In this document: piece after piece, positions 7,237 to 13,467 of the stretch
Numbering within the stretch: position 1 is the first letter of the stretch
Layout of the letters: each line of letters opens with the position of its first letter
DNA from: an uncultured Slackia sp.
Lineage (GTDB): Bacteria; Actinomycetota; Coriobacteriia; Coriobacteriales; Eggerthellaceae
Assembly (NCBI GenBank): GCA_900555495.1
Contig: USLD01000015.1
Span: forward strand, 1 to 14,386
Direction: 5' to 3'
Length of the DNA stretch: 14,386 bases
Notes under the pieces: generated by a model
Told to the model about the DNA's origin: nothing
What the model saw: only the letters and a program-made list of their open reading frames with translations
The model's database searches: none
Program-made: the position numbers and the translations under genes

Positions 7237-7287
7237 CCTTTCTTGCTTGGCGCGAACGCTTGAGAAATGGACAGGCGGCCGCAATGG

Positions 7288-7389
7288 GAGGGGCGGAAGG
7301 GTTCGTGCTCAAACAGTCCTGACGCGCTCGAAGGCCGCACTCAGCGCTTTCGGCTTGCGCGGAACTGCGCGCGAACCCTTTCGCCCCTC
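7288..7389 (+). other. Long structured RNA hairpin after hypD
   Basis: The arms 7288-7311 and 7366-7389 are complementary. In plus-strand RNA 23 of 24 positions pair (21 Watson-Crick, two G-U: 7296/7381 and 7306/7371; one U-C mismatch 7309/7368). The minus-strand RNA would have mismatches at the G-U positions, so the structure favours the plus strand. The 54-base inner part can form more pairs (CGCGC with GCGCG, then AAG/CCG with CGG/CUU). There is no T run after it, so it is not a standard terminator. It begins 52 bases after the hypD stop and may protect or end the hyp mRNA, or be a small RNA. Confidence 0.5.
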
Positions 7390-7471
7390 TTGCGATACGG
7401 GCCGACCTACAAGGCCAGGAACGCACGGCGGCATAGGATAGGCTACGAAATTCCGTTCACCAGACATTTCT

Positions 7472-7561
7472 ATGAGTACACGCCCCAGCGCCGACATCCT
7501 GGCCGAGGCCCGCGAACTTGAGACGAGCATCGCCAAGACACTAGCCGGAACTCTTCGATAG
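7472..7561 (+). other. Short ORF, 29 codons, possible gene remnant
   Basis: The frame starts MSTRPSADILAEARELE and ends at TAG 7559-7561. The codons look like real coding sequence (helical, amphipathic), but there is no ribosome binding site and the product is very short. It could be the N-terminal stump of a gene lost when the island formed. The family is not recognised. Apart from this and the hairpin, 7237-7572 holds nothing else I can support. Confidence 0.2.
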
Positions 7562-7572
7562 GCAATAAGCGA

Positions 7573-7605
7573 GCGCCTGCCTTGCACGTGCATAAAGGCA
7601 GGCGC
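7573..7605 (-). terminator. Terminator of the toxin/immunity pair
   Basis: A perfect 11-bp stem (7573-7583 with 7595-7605) carries an 11-base loop that contains the palindrome GCACGTGC. It lies 8 bases beyond the immunity gene stop codon. On the minus strand it is followed by TCGCTTATTG, a modest T-rich tail. Confidence 0.6.
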
Positions 7606-7612
7606 CGCCAAA

Positions 7613-7948
7613 CTACTCCTCGTAGAGCACCGTGTCACCCGCCGTCACGCGAACGGGCATGCGCTTACGGGAAATTATTATGTACTCGAACCTCGGATCC
7701 TTATTGGGCCCTGGCGTGAGCACTTCCTCGACATGGAGGCCCAACTCATACCACTCCTCGAATCCAGGGAGGTTCCGGGTGTCCTCGCCGGGATTCCACT
7801 CGCCGTTATCCTCCCATTCACCATTGGCGTACTTGCAGAGATATGCATCGCCCTCCGCAAACTCAAGGCGGAGCAAGGGGAACCTGTTATCCAAGCTGAA
7901 GTTCTCAATCTCACCGATCGCGTTATCCCTCGCTTCATTAACGGTCAT
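7613..7948 (-). CDS. Putative immunity protein for the adjacent Ntox50-type toxin
   Basis: 111 residues with no family recognised from sequence alone. It is strongly acidic (24 Asp/Glu against 11 Lys/Arg), tryptophan- and tyrosine-rich, and lacks a signal peptide or membrane segment. These traits are common in cytosolic immunity proteins that neutralise basic nuclease toxins. The start ATG at 7948 lies inside the toxin gene, overlapping its 3' end by 11 bases, with GAGGAGG about 8 bases upstream. This close overlap is typical of toxin/immunity pairs. The frame is intact although the toxin is broken, so it may still protect against related toxins from other cells. The immunity role is inferred from position and composition. 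Confidence 0.75.
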   Translation of the reverse strand: MTVNEARDNAIGEIENFSLDNRFPLLRLEFAEGDAYLCKYANGEWEDNGEWNPGEDTRNLPGFEEWYELGLHVEEVLTPGPNKDPRFEYIIISRKRMPVRVTAGDTVLYEE

Positions 7949-8323
7949 GTTCGAAATCCTCCTCAGGCCGAGCGGGAACGATGTGGCATCCGCTCTTGCT
8001 ATAGTGAATAGTTCCGAGTGTTGTTTCTAAACCACTCTGACCGCCCTTCTTCTTCCAAATGCCGATAGCAACATGGAAGTCAATGACCTCCTTGTTCGGC
8101 TCGAACCACGCGCCCGTCCCAGCATACTCTTCAATCAACCTCTGCGCCTCGGCGATCGAGAGGCGCAGGACGCTCCTCCCGGGGATGTAGCTCTTGTGCC
8201 GGGGACGTGCTTGCCCTGCCCATCCGCGTGGATGCGTGTGGTGAAGCCGTTCACCCTGCGGAACCCGTCGTCGCGAGAACCGCGCGTGCCGTCGAAACGA
8301 CCGCCGCTAGAAAACTTCGACAT
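7938..8323 (-). pseudogene. Ntox50-type polymorphic toxin, frameshifted
   Basis: Two overlapping frames together give one recognisable toxin domain. The first frame starts at ATG 8323 (AAAGGGG about 6 bases upstream) and runs MSKFSSGGRF to GQGKHVPGT. It then goes out of frame and stops. The second frame continues as KSYIPGRSVL, then YAGTG, NKEVIDF, IHYSKSG and HIVPARP to the stop at 7938. The order GQGKHxPGT, GRS, YAGTG, IHYSKxGxHIVPARP is what I recall for the polymorphic toxin type 50 domain, predicted to be an RNase. The break is near 8194-8197. Adding one A to the AA in the minus-strand run CACAAG restores a single 128-residue frame. As read here the gene cannot make full toxin, because the first frame ends after 62 residues. 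There is no secretion domain, so it is either a stand-alone module or the tail of a lost larger toxin. Confidence 0.82.
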
Positions 8324-8339
8324 CGAACCCCTTTCTCAA

Positions 8340-8396
8340 TCAGACGTGGACAATGTCGGCCAACTGACTGATTCCAGGGTATTTCCCGATGCTCAT
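8340..8396 (-). CDS. Possible 18-codon leader ORF ahead of the toxin
   Basis: ATG at 8396 follows GGGAG at 7 bases. The peptide MSIGKYPGISQLADIVHV ends at TGA 16 bases before the toxin start. The good ribosome binding site and tight spacing suggest it could couple translation to the toxin gene, or be the remnant of an upstream gene. It is too short for a family call. Confidence 0.28.
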   Translation of the reverse strand: MSIGKYPGISQLADIVHV

Positions 8397-8517
8397 TGAG
8401 TCGCTCCCTCGCCGTTACGACGAATTTGCATTCGGTTATCGAAAATTGTCGACACGCGCGAGAAACGATGAAGGGGCTTTCGCGCGCGATTCAAGACGCT
8501 AAGCCGTAAAAACCAAT

Positions 8518-8593
8518 GTTCCGCCTGAAAAATGTGTTGTCGCGCACTTTTAAGGCCTTATTATTGTGTAATCACGCACTTTTAAGGCGGAAC
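8518..8593. repeat. Three copies of a short motif in the ATPase promoter region
   Basis: CGCACTTTTAAGGC occurs twice in direct orientation, at 8543-8556 and 8575-8588, exactly 32 bases apart (about three helical turns). A third copy is inverted at 8518-8536. Compared with the reverse complement of 8575-8593, it matches at 16 of 19 positions, including GTTCCGCCT. The set lies 20-95 bases before the ATPase start codon and flanks its candidate promoter. This arrangement suggests an operator array, or a leader that can fold into alternative stems. Confidence 0.7.
8537..8564 (+). promoter_or_regulatory. Candidate promoter of the AAA ATPase gene
   Basis: TTGTCG (8537-8542) and TATTAT (8559-8564, 5 of 6 to consensus) are spaced by 16 bases. 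The predicted start is near 8571, giving a leader of about 40 bases. The first direct repeat lies between the two boxes and the second just downstream, so a protein bound there would block transcription. The rest of the 8397-8612 gap also has to drive the leftward toxin unit; TCGACA at 8451-8446 on the minus strand is a possible -35 but no good -10 follows. Confidence 0.45.
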
Positions 8594-8612
8594 TTCTTAG
8601 AGGGAGGGCGCG

Positions 8613-9914
8613 ATGAAGCGATTTCTCATGGACGAACTCGTCGAATGGAAGAACAGAACGCGCCGGAAACCGCTGCTCCTCAACGGGGCTCGTCAGGTCG
8701 GAAAAACCTGGCTGCTCAAGGAGTTCGGGTCGATACACTTCGACAACGTCGCCTATATAAGCCTCGACAACGACCCTGTCGCCCGAAGCTATTTCGACGC
8801 CGACTTCAACGTACGCAGAATCATTAGCTCGCTTTCCCTCGAACTCGACATCGATATCGACCCCGACAAAACGCTTATCGTCCTCGACGAGATACAGGCC
8901 TGCCCGAAAGCGATCACATCCCTCAAATACTTTTGCGAGAACGCCCCTGAATACGCCGTCGTCGCAGCAGGTTCGCTCTTGGGAGTATCCGCAACAGAGG
9001 GAACGGGGTTTCCTGTCGGCAAAGTGAACATGCTCGACCTCTATCCCCTTTCGTTCCCTGAATTTCTCTACGCCACAGGCAACGGAAGGTTCGCCGAACT
9101 CATCGAATCGGGCGACGCCGACATGATGGAGCCCTTTTCCGGCAAGCTCGAAAACTTGCTGAAGCAATACTACGTTGTCGGAGGAATGCCCGACGCCGTC
9201 AACGCGTTCATAGAAAGCGAGGACTTCCAGGCCGCCCGCGAAATACAGCATGAAATCCTTGACGGATATACGCGCGACTTCGCAAAGCACATTCCTCCCA
9301 GGCTTCTCGCGCGAACCATGCTCGTTTGGGAATCCATCCCCAAGCACCTGTCCAAAGAAAACAAGCGGTTCATCTTCGGCCACGTGCGCAAAGGCGCCCG
9401 GGCAACAGATTTCGAAGAAAGCATCTCCTGGCTTGAACAGGCGGGTCTGATCGACAAGGTACGCAGAGTAAGCAAGCCTGGAATTCCCCTCTCTGCATAC
9501 GCGGAGCAAAACTCCTTCAAGGTGTTTCTTGTCGATATCGGGCTTCTCAGCGCTATGTGCGGGCTTGACCCCGCATCCATTCTGAAGGGCAATCAGGTTT
9601 TCACCGAATTCAAGGGGTCGCTGACGGAGCAATACGTCTGCCAGGAGCTCATTGCCAGCCGCGGCCTTGCGCCCTTTTACTGGTCCGCCGAAAACTCAAG
9701 CGGCGAAATCGACTTCGTAGCGCAAATAGACGGCACGGTATACCCCATCGAAGTGAAGGCCGAAGAAAACCTACGCGCGAAAAGCCTGAGGGCGTTCAAA
9801 TCCTCCTACCCGCAAACCGAATGCGTGCGATTCAGCATATCGGGCTACCGTGAGCAGGACTGGATGAAAAACGTCCCGCTTTATGCGATATCGAGCACCA
9901 AGCTGTGGGGCTAG
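8613..9914 (+). CDS. AAA ATPase with DUF4143 C-terminal domain
   Basis: 433 residues, typical of the family. The N-terminal AAA_14 domain has Walker A GARQVGKT (25-32), Walker B TLIVLDEIQ (87-95) and the sensor-like AAGSLLGVS. The stretch LDLYPLSFPEFL is a family hallmark. A winged-helix-like linker (about 255-320) leads to the DUF4143 region. There GEIDFV (D367) and PIEVKA (E380, K382) form a D-x12-ExK pattern resembling the PD-(D/E)XK nuclease fold. These ATPases are common in variable gene content of anaerobes. Their biochemical role is poorly known; nuclease or defence functions are proposed. The ribosome binding site is GGGAGGG. The gene runs toward the DUF2075 gene with 9 bases between the stop codons. 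Confidence is high for the family and low for the function. Confidence 0.95.
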   Translation: MKRFLMDELVEWKNRTRRKPLLLNGARQVGKTWLLKEFGSIHFDNVAYISLDNDPVARSYFDADFNVRRIISSLSLELDIDIDPDKTLIVLDEIQACPKAITSLKYFCENAPEYAVVAAGSLLGVSATEGTGFPVGKVNMLDLYPLSFPEFLYATGNGRFAELIESGDADMMEPFSGKLENLLKQYYVVGGMPDAVNAFIESEDFQAAREIQHEILDGYTRDFAKHIPPRLLARTMLVWESIPKHLSKENKRFIFGHVRKGARATDFEESISWLEQAGLIDKVRRVSKPGIPLSAYAEQNSFKVFLVDIGLLSAMCGLDPASILKGNQVFTEFKGSLTEQYVCQELIASRGLAPFYWSAENSSGEIDFVAQIDGTVYPIEVKAEENLRAKSLRAFKSSYPQTECVRFSISGYREQDWMKNVPLYAISSTKLWG

Positions 9915-9923
9915 ACGCAGCGC

Positions 9924-11819
9924 CTAGAGCGATACCAGCTCGTACCGGCGCGCTTCTTTGGCCCTGCTCTTCAGATAGTCCCTCAATCCGGGGTCGGTCG
10001 CGTACACATAGCACCCTTTCATGCCTCGCGTCATGAGGGTGCGATAGGTGTTCTTGATGATTTCGTCCGCCAATCGATGCGCACGTTCGGGATCTTCGCC
10101 CTCCATTTTCTTCAAGCCCTTGATCGACTGGTCCGTTCTCGCCCTTTTCGTGTAGTCGGAAACCATGCGACCGTCCTCGTATCGCAGGTCATCCCCTATG
10201 ATCACACCGACGTATTCGAACTCGAGACCTTGAGTCGTATGGATGCAGCCCGCCTCGTTTATCGATGTCGGGCTGATCGCGAACGCCTCTCCGCCGTCCA
10301 GATTCCAGCTGATTTCGAAGTCGTCTATCTTGATCTCGTGGACATTCGTGTCGGAACGCCCCGCCTTCGGCCAATTCCAGCAATAACCTGCCAGAATGCG
10401 CGCCTTATTAGAGCCCTCGTTACGCTCGAAGACCCTCTGCTTCATTTCTTCCGGGGTGTCGAACACTACGAACTCGTAATCGATGCCCTCGAGATCGTAG
10501 TTTGCCGTGCTCCTAATCTCCAAAACGTCGTCGAGCCAGGCAAGATAGCCGTCGGACCCATTGCAGCGAAACTGGGAACGGAGTTCCTCCTCGTAAACCG
10601 TGGCTCCGTTGACCGCCGCCCAGTGCTTTATCTCGGCAACGCTGCCGATATCCTTCACGGTCACACGCTGGCTTTCGTCGATGAAAAACACGCTGAGCTT
10701 CGCGGCGTGGATGATTTCATGCACCTGGTTGATGCCCTGATTGCCATAAAGACCCGACTTCTCATTAAGGCGATGCGCCTCGTCGGCAAGAATGACGCCC
10801 ACAGCGCTTTCGGGAGCGTCGACGTAAGAGCCGGAACCCTTGAACATGTTGTCGATGCTGCTCTTGGTCCTATGCCCCTTGAGCTTCCTCGCATAGACCA
10901 GGCGCGGCGCGCTGTTCTTCGAGCAATACTGCGCGAACACTCCCTCCTGGGTAAGGCGGGCAAGCAGGTTCACGGCAATGACCGTCTTGCCGGTTCCCGG
11001 ACCTCCCTTTGCTATAAGCACGCGTTTTCTGCCGTCTTTTTCGCAGCATCGCGAGAGCTCCATGATGCGTTCGAAAACGACCTTCTGCTCGTCGATAAGA
11101 TTGAACTCAGGGTTGCTTTCGAGCATTCCGACGATGGCGTCTTGCAAGCTCTTCGACGGACGGATGCGGCCGTTATCGATCTCGTAAAGGATTTCGCCGC
11201 CGTCCCCATCCTTTACCACGCGCTTGATGTAATCGCGCAGCCTGCGGACATCGCCCTTTGCAAAAGCGGGCGCGTCATCCAGATAGTCCTGGTAAACAGG
11301 GTCGTCCAGAGGGTCGTTTTCCACCCGGAGATAATTATGCAAATAGGCGCAGGGCCAAAGCCGGACGCTAGAGGTCTGAGCGTACTCGTTGTAATCCCGA
11401 ATCATTTCCGCATAGCTCCAGGCCTGGTAAGAGGGATGGACCACGCGTCGATTGGCGCCGCCCGTATATGTCTCCACAAGCCCGTCGAGGCCGTCGACCT
11501 TGTTGAGCTTTTCCCACTGCTTGAGCTCGATGATTACCACGTTGGCGCAGTGCTTGTCGTCATAGCCCGACACAAGGAAGTCCACGCGCTTGGCAGTGTT
11601 GGGAAGGTTATATTCGATGGCGATCCCCGAATCCTGCGGTATCTCGTCGTCGTTGAGCACTTTGTACATGTACTCGAGCGAGTTCACCCATGACCGGAAT
11701 TCAGCCTCGCCCGTTTTGCGATGCATCTTCTCGAGGATGTTGTCCCGGATGCTGTAGGCGATGGTGTCCTCCACGACTTCCGTCATAAAGTCAGCTTTGC
11801 TTCCGCTGTAAATAATCAT
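9924..11819 (-). CDS. DUF2075-type DNA/RNA helicase with N-terminal nuclease-like domain
   Basis: 631 residues. Residues about 60-130 contain RVDFLVSG (D80) and VVIIELKQW (E98, K100), a PD-(D/E)XK-like nuclease pattern seen in relatives. Residues 265-610 form a superfamily 1-like helicase of the DUF2075 (COG3410) type: Walker A GGPGTGKT (272-279), Walker B VILADEAH (342-349), FFIDESQ (378-384), ELRSQFRC (412-419), TTQGLEFEYVGVIIGDD (528-544) and TYRTLMTRGMKGCYVY (591-606). The ATG at 11819 is chosen because the nuclease-like domain follows directly and GGAG lies about 8 bases upstream. The frame is open 42 more codons, but that part has no family likeness. Such proteins are frequent in prophages and defence islands. 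It is convergent with the ATPase gene and divergent from hypE. Confidence 0.93.
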   Translation of the reverse strand: MIIYSGSKADFMTEVVEDTIAYSIRDNILEKMHRKTGEAEFRSWVNSLEYMYKVLNDDEIPQDSGIAIEYNLPNTAKRVDFLVSGYDDKHCANVVIIELKQWEKLNKVDGLDGLVETYTGGANRRVVHPSYQAWSYAEMIRDYNEYAQTSSVRLWPCAYLHNYLRVENDPLDDPVYQDYLDDAPAFAKGDVRRLRDYIKRVVKDGDGGEILYEIDNGRIRPSKSLQDAIVGMLESNPEFNLIDEQKVVFERIMELSRCCEKDGRKRVLIAKGGPGTGKTVIAVNLLARLTQEGVFAQYCSKNSAPRLVYARKLKGHRTKSSIDNMFKGSGSYVDAPESAVGVILADEAHRLNEKSGLYGNQGINQVHEIIHAAKLSVFFIDESQRVTVKDIGSVAEIKHWAAVNGATVYEEELRSQFRCNGSDGYLAWLDDVLEIRSTANYDLEGIDYEFVVFDTPEEMKQRVFERNEGSNKARILAGYCWNWPKAGRSDTNVHEIKIDDFEISWNLDGGEAFAISPTSINEAGCIHTTQGLEFEYVGVIIGDDLRYEDGRMVSDYTKRARTDQSIKGLKKMEGEDPERAHRLADEIIKNTYRTLMTRGMKGCYVYATDPGLRDYLKSRAKEARRYELVSL

Positions 11820-12121
11820 GGCCTCAACTCCGTGTGTTTCCTCAAGCCCGCACGAAACGCATCGACGAACCGATTTCTTATCAGCACCGATTTTAACGCC
11901 GATTCCGCCGCCGATTCGACGCAGCAGCCTCGGCAGGCCGGGCACATCGTGCGAAAAGACAGCCAGGACATGCGCGAGCAGTTCGACGCGAACCCCGACG
12001 CCTATACAAGAATTATGAATAACGACCTCTTACCGATCGTCTACCACCGCTGCAATACGCTCGAGGGCTAAGCTTGTCTACGACACACGGACCTCATGAG
12101 ACACAACCAAGGAGCGAACGC
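11820..12121. promoter_or_regulatory. Intergenic region upstream of DUF2075 gene and hypE, with a possible ORF remnant
   Basis: This 300-base gap must hold the promoters of two divergent genes, the DUF2075 gene (leftward) and hypE (rightward), but I see no convincing -35/-10 pair for either. An AT-rich patch at 12002-12024 is the best candidate for melting. A plus-strand frame from ATG 11970 to TAA 12071 encodes 33 residues (MREQFDANPDAYTRIMNND then LLPIVYHRCNTLEG) with plausible codons but no ribosome binding site. It could be the C-terminal scrap of a lost gene. AAGGAG at 12109-12114 serves hypE. Confidence 0.3.
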
Positions 12122-13147
12122 ATGAACGACGAAACCGTTTTGCTCGGCCACGGGTCGGGCGGCACCATGATGAAGCGCATCATCGACGAGGTGTTCGCCG
12201 CGTCCTACGGCAGCGAAGAGCTCGCCCAGGGCGACGATGCCGCCGTTCTTCCCGCGCCGGCGCCGGGCGAACGCCTGGCGTTTTCTACCGACACCTTCGT
12301 GGTGACGCCGCACTTCTTCCCGGGCGGCAACATCGGCCGCCTGGCCGTGTGCGGCACGGTGAACGACGTTGCCACCAGCGGCGCGCGCGTGAAGTACCTG
12401 TCGGTGGGCATGGTGCTGGAAGAGGGCTTCCCCATGGACGACCTGCGTCGCATCTGCGCCACAATCGCCGAAACCGCCGAAGAGGCGGGCGTGCACGTGG
12501 TGACGGGCGACACCAAGGTGGTCAACCGCGGCCACGGCGACGGCATCTACATCAACACCGCGGGCGTCGGCCTGATTCCCGCCGAACGCGACCTTTCCGG
12601 CACCTATTGCAAGCCGGGCGACAAAGTGATCGTCAGCGGCACCATGGGCGATCACGGCATCGCCATCATGACCCAGCGCGAGGGCCTTTCGTTCGCCGCG
12701 CCCGTCGAAAGCGACGCCGCACCGCTGAACCACCTGATCGCAGAGGTGCTCGAGGCCGCGCCCCAGACGCGCTGCTTCCGCGACCCCACGCGCGGCGGCC
12801 TGGCCTCCACACTGAACGAATTCGCCAGCCAGTCGGGCGTCGACATCGTGGTGCGCGAAGGCGACGTGCCCGTGAAAGACGTGGTGCGCGGCGCATGCGA
12901 CATGCTGGGCTACGACGTGCTGCAGGTTGCCAACGAAGGCAAGATGGTCTGCGTAGTTCCGGCCGAACAGGCCGACGCGGCCCTTGCCGCCATGCGCGCG
13001 AACAAGTACGGCGCCGACGCCGCCATCATCGGCGAGGTGGCCGAGGCGTCGCCCGAGCGCGGCCCCAAGGTGTTTTTGCAGACCGGATTCGGCAGCAAGC
13101 GCATCCTGGACATGCTGGTGGGCGAACAGCTTCCGCGCATCTGTTAA
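12122..13147 (+). CDS. hypE: HypE, thiocarbamate dehydratase making the cyanide ligand
   Basis: 341 residues, normal for HypE. HypF carbamoylates its C-terminal cysteine; HypE then uses ATP to dehydrate the thiocarbamate to thiocyanate and delivers CN to the HypC-HypD iron site. The protein ends in the diagnostic PRIC with C341. The PurM-like fold is clear: HGSGG (10-14), GDDAAVL, FSTDTFVVTPHFFPGGNIGRLAV, GTVNDVATSGA (dimer and ATP site), GDTKVV, and RDPTRGGLA in the second half. The ATG at 12122 is chosen for the AAGGAG at 8 bases and the family N-terminus; an open extension to 12074 lacks both. The gene is cut off from hypCD by the island and needs its own promoter or long read-through. Its G+C content and codon use match hypF-hypD, so it belongs to the same ancestral cluster. 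Confidence 0.98.
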   Translation: MNDETVLLGHGSGGTMMKRIIDEVFAASYGSEELAQGDDAAVLPAPAPGERLAFSTDTFVVTPHFFPGGNIGRLAVCGTVNDVATSGARVKYLSVGMVLEEGFPMDDLRRICATIAETAEEAGVHVVTGDTKVVNRGHGDGIYINTAGVGLIPAERDLSGTYCKPGDKVIVSGTMGDHGIAIMTQREGLSFAAPVESDAAPLNHLIAEVLEAAPQTRCFRDPTRGGLASTLNEFASQSGVDIVVREGDVPVKDVVRGACDMLGYDVLQVANEGKMVCVVPAEQADAALAAMRANKYGADAAIIGEVAEASPERGPKVFLQTGFGSKRILDMLVGEQLPRIC

Positions 13148-13172
13148 GCAACCGTTGCGAAAGCGCGCGGCG

Positions 13173-13210
13173 AACGGCCGGCCTCCTTTTCGAAGGGGCC
13201 GGCCGTTTTT
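13173..13210 (+). terminator. Intrinsic terminator of hypE
   Basis: An 11-bp perfect stem (13173-13183 with 13197-13207) with a 13-base loop ends in TTTTT (13206-13210), 25 bases after the hypE stop. This is the clearest terminator in the window and marks the end of the hyp genes. Confidence 0.92.
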
Positions 13211-13372
13211 ATGGGCAGATGGCCGACACACGCAATCTATCAGGCAAAACGCTGCGCTTCCGCCCAAAACGGGCGGCGCGGTGGCTTACGGCGAAGGGGT
13301 CGCTCGAAACACGGCCTGCATCACTGTCTCTCCACATGAGGGCGCATAAAGTGGCGGGCGATACGTCCCATT

Positions 13373-13381
13373 TGGTACACT
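13373..13381 (+). promoter_or_regulatory. Extended -10 promoter element ahead of the isomerase gene
   Basis: TGG followed by TACACT (13376-13381) fits an extended -10 element; no good -35 is seen near 13353. The predicted transcript start is near 13388, giving a leader of about 80 bases with a hairpin in it. The stretch 13211-13372 before it shows no gene with a ribosome binding site. Confidence 0.4.
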
Positions 13382-13406
13382 ATGCAGACAAAGCGAAAAT
13401 ACCACG

Positions 13407-13439
13407 ATGGCGCACGTTCTTTTCGTGCGCCATTTTCTT
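13407..13439 (+). terminator. Terminator-like hairpin in the leader of the isomerase gene
   Basis: ATGGCGCACG (13407-13416) pairs perfectly with CGTGCGCCAT (13424-13433) around a T-rich 7-base loop, followed by TTTCTT. It lies between the candidate promoter and the start codon. It may act as an attenuator, or end a short transcript from upstream. Confidence 0.5.
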
Positions 13440-13467
13440 GCATATCGTTTTCGAGAAAGAGACGCCC

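Larger units (their letters stand above)
7237..12100. other. Accessory island separating hypD from hypE
   Basis: Between hypD and hypE, which are commonly adjacent, lie about 4.9 kb of unrelated genes on both strands: a broken toxin with its immunity gene, an AAA_14/DUF4143 ATPase and a DUF2075-type nuclease-helicase. By eye the G+C content is lower than in the hyp genes, especially within the ATPase and helicase genes and their control regions. No transposase, integrase, tRNA or clear terminal inverted repeats were found. An 8-base direct repeat GCGAACGC occurs at 7252-7259 and 12114-12121, close to both edges. The edges are therefore approximate and the mode of arrival unknown. Confidence 0.5.

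Noticed and set aside
6112..7284. A 390-codon minus-strand open frame opposite hypD
   Set aside because: Shadow of hypD with the same His/Gly/Ala-rich composition; hypD motifs are unambiguous.
8190..8200. Programmed ribosomal frameshifting in the toxin gene
   Set aside because: There is no slippery heptamer or obvious downstream stimulator; a simple one-base loss explains the data better.
8518..8593. A CRISPR array or integron attC site from the repeated motif
   Set aside because: Only three copies, one inverted, with 14-19 base units and a promoter between them; no cas or integrase genes.
10077..11693. A 538-codon plus-strand open frame opposite the DUF2075 gene
   Set aside because: The minus-strand frame has helicase motifs in correct order; the plus-strand frame has none and no ribosome binding site.
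11820..11945. A 42-residue N-terminal extension of the DUF2075 protein
   Set aside because: It lacks homology-like character and a ribosome binding site; ATG 11819 has GGAG in place and fits the domain start.
12068..13267. A 399-codon minus-strand open frame opposite hypE
   Set aside because: Shadow frame running through the hypE terminator, without family likeness.
13219..13467. An N-terminal extension of the isomerase starting at ATG 13219
   Set aside because: No ribosome binding site, no family likeness, and it would read through the promoter and leader hairpin.
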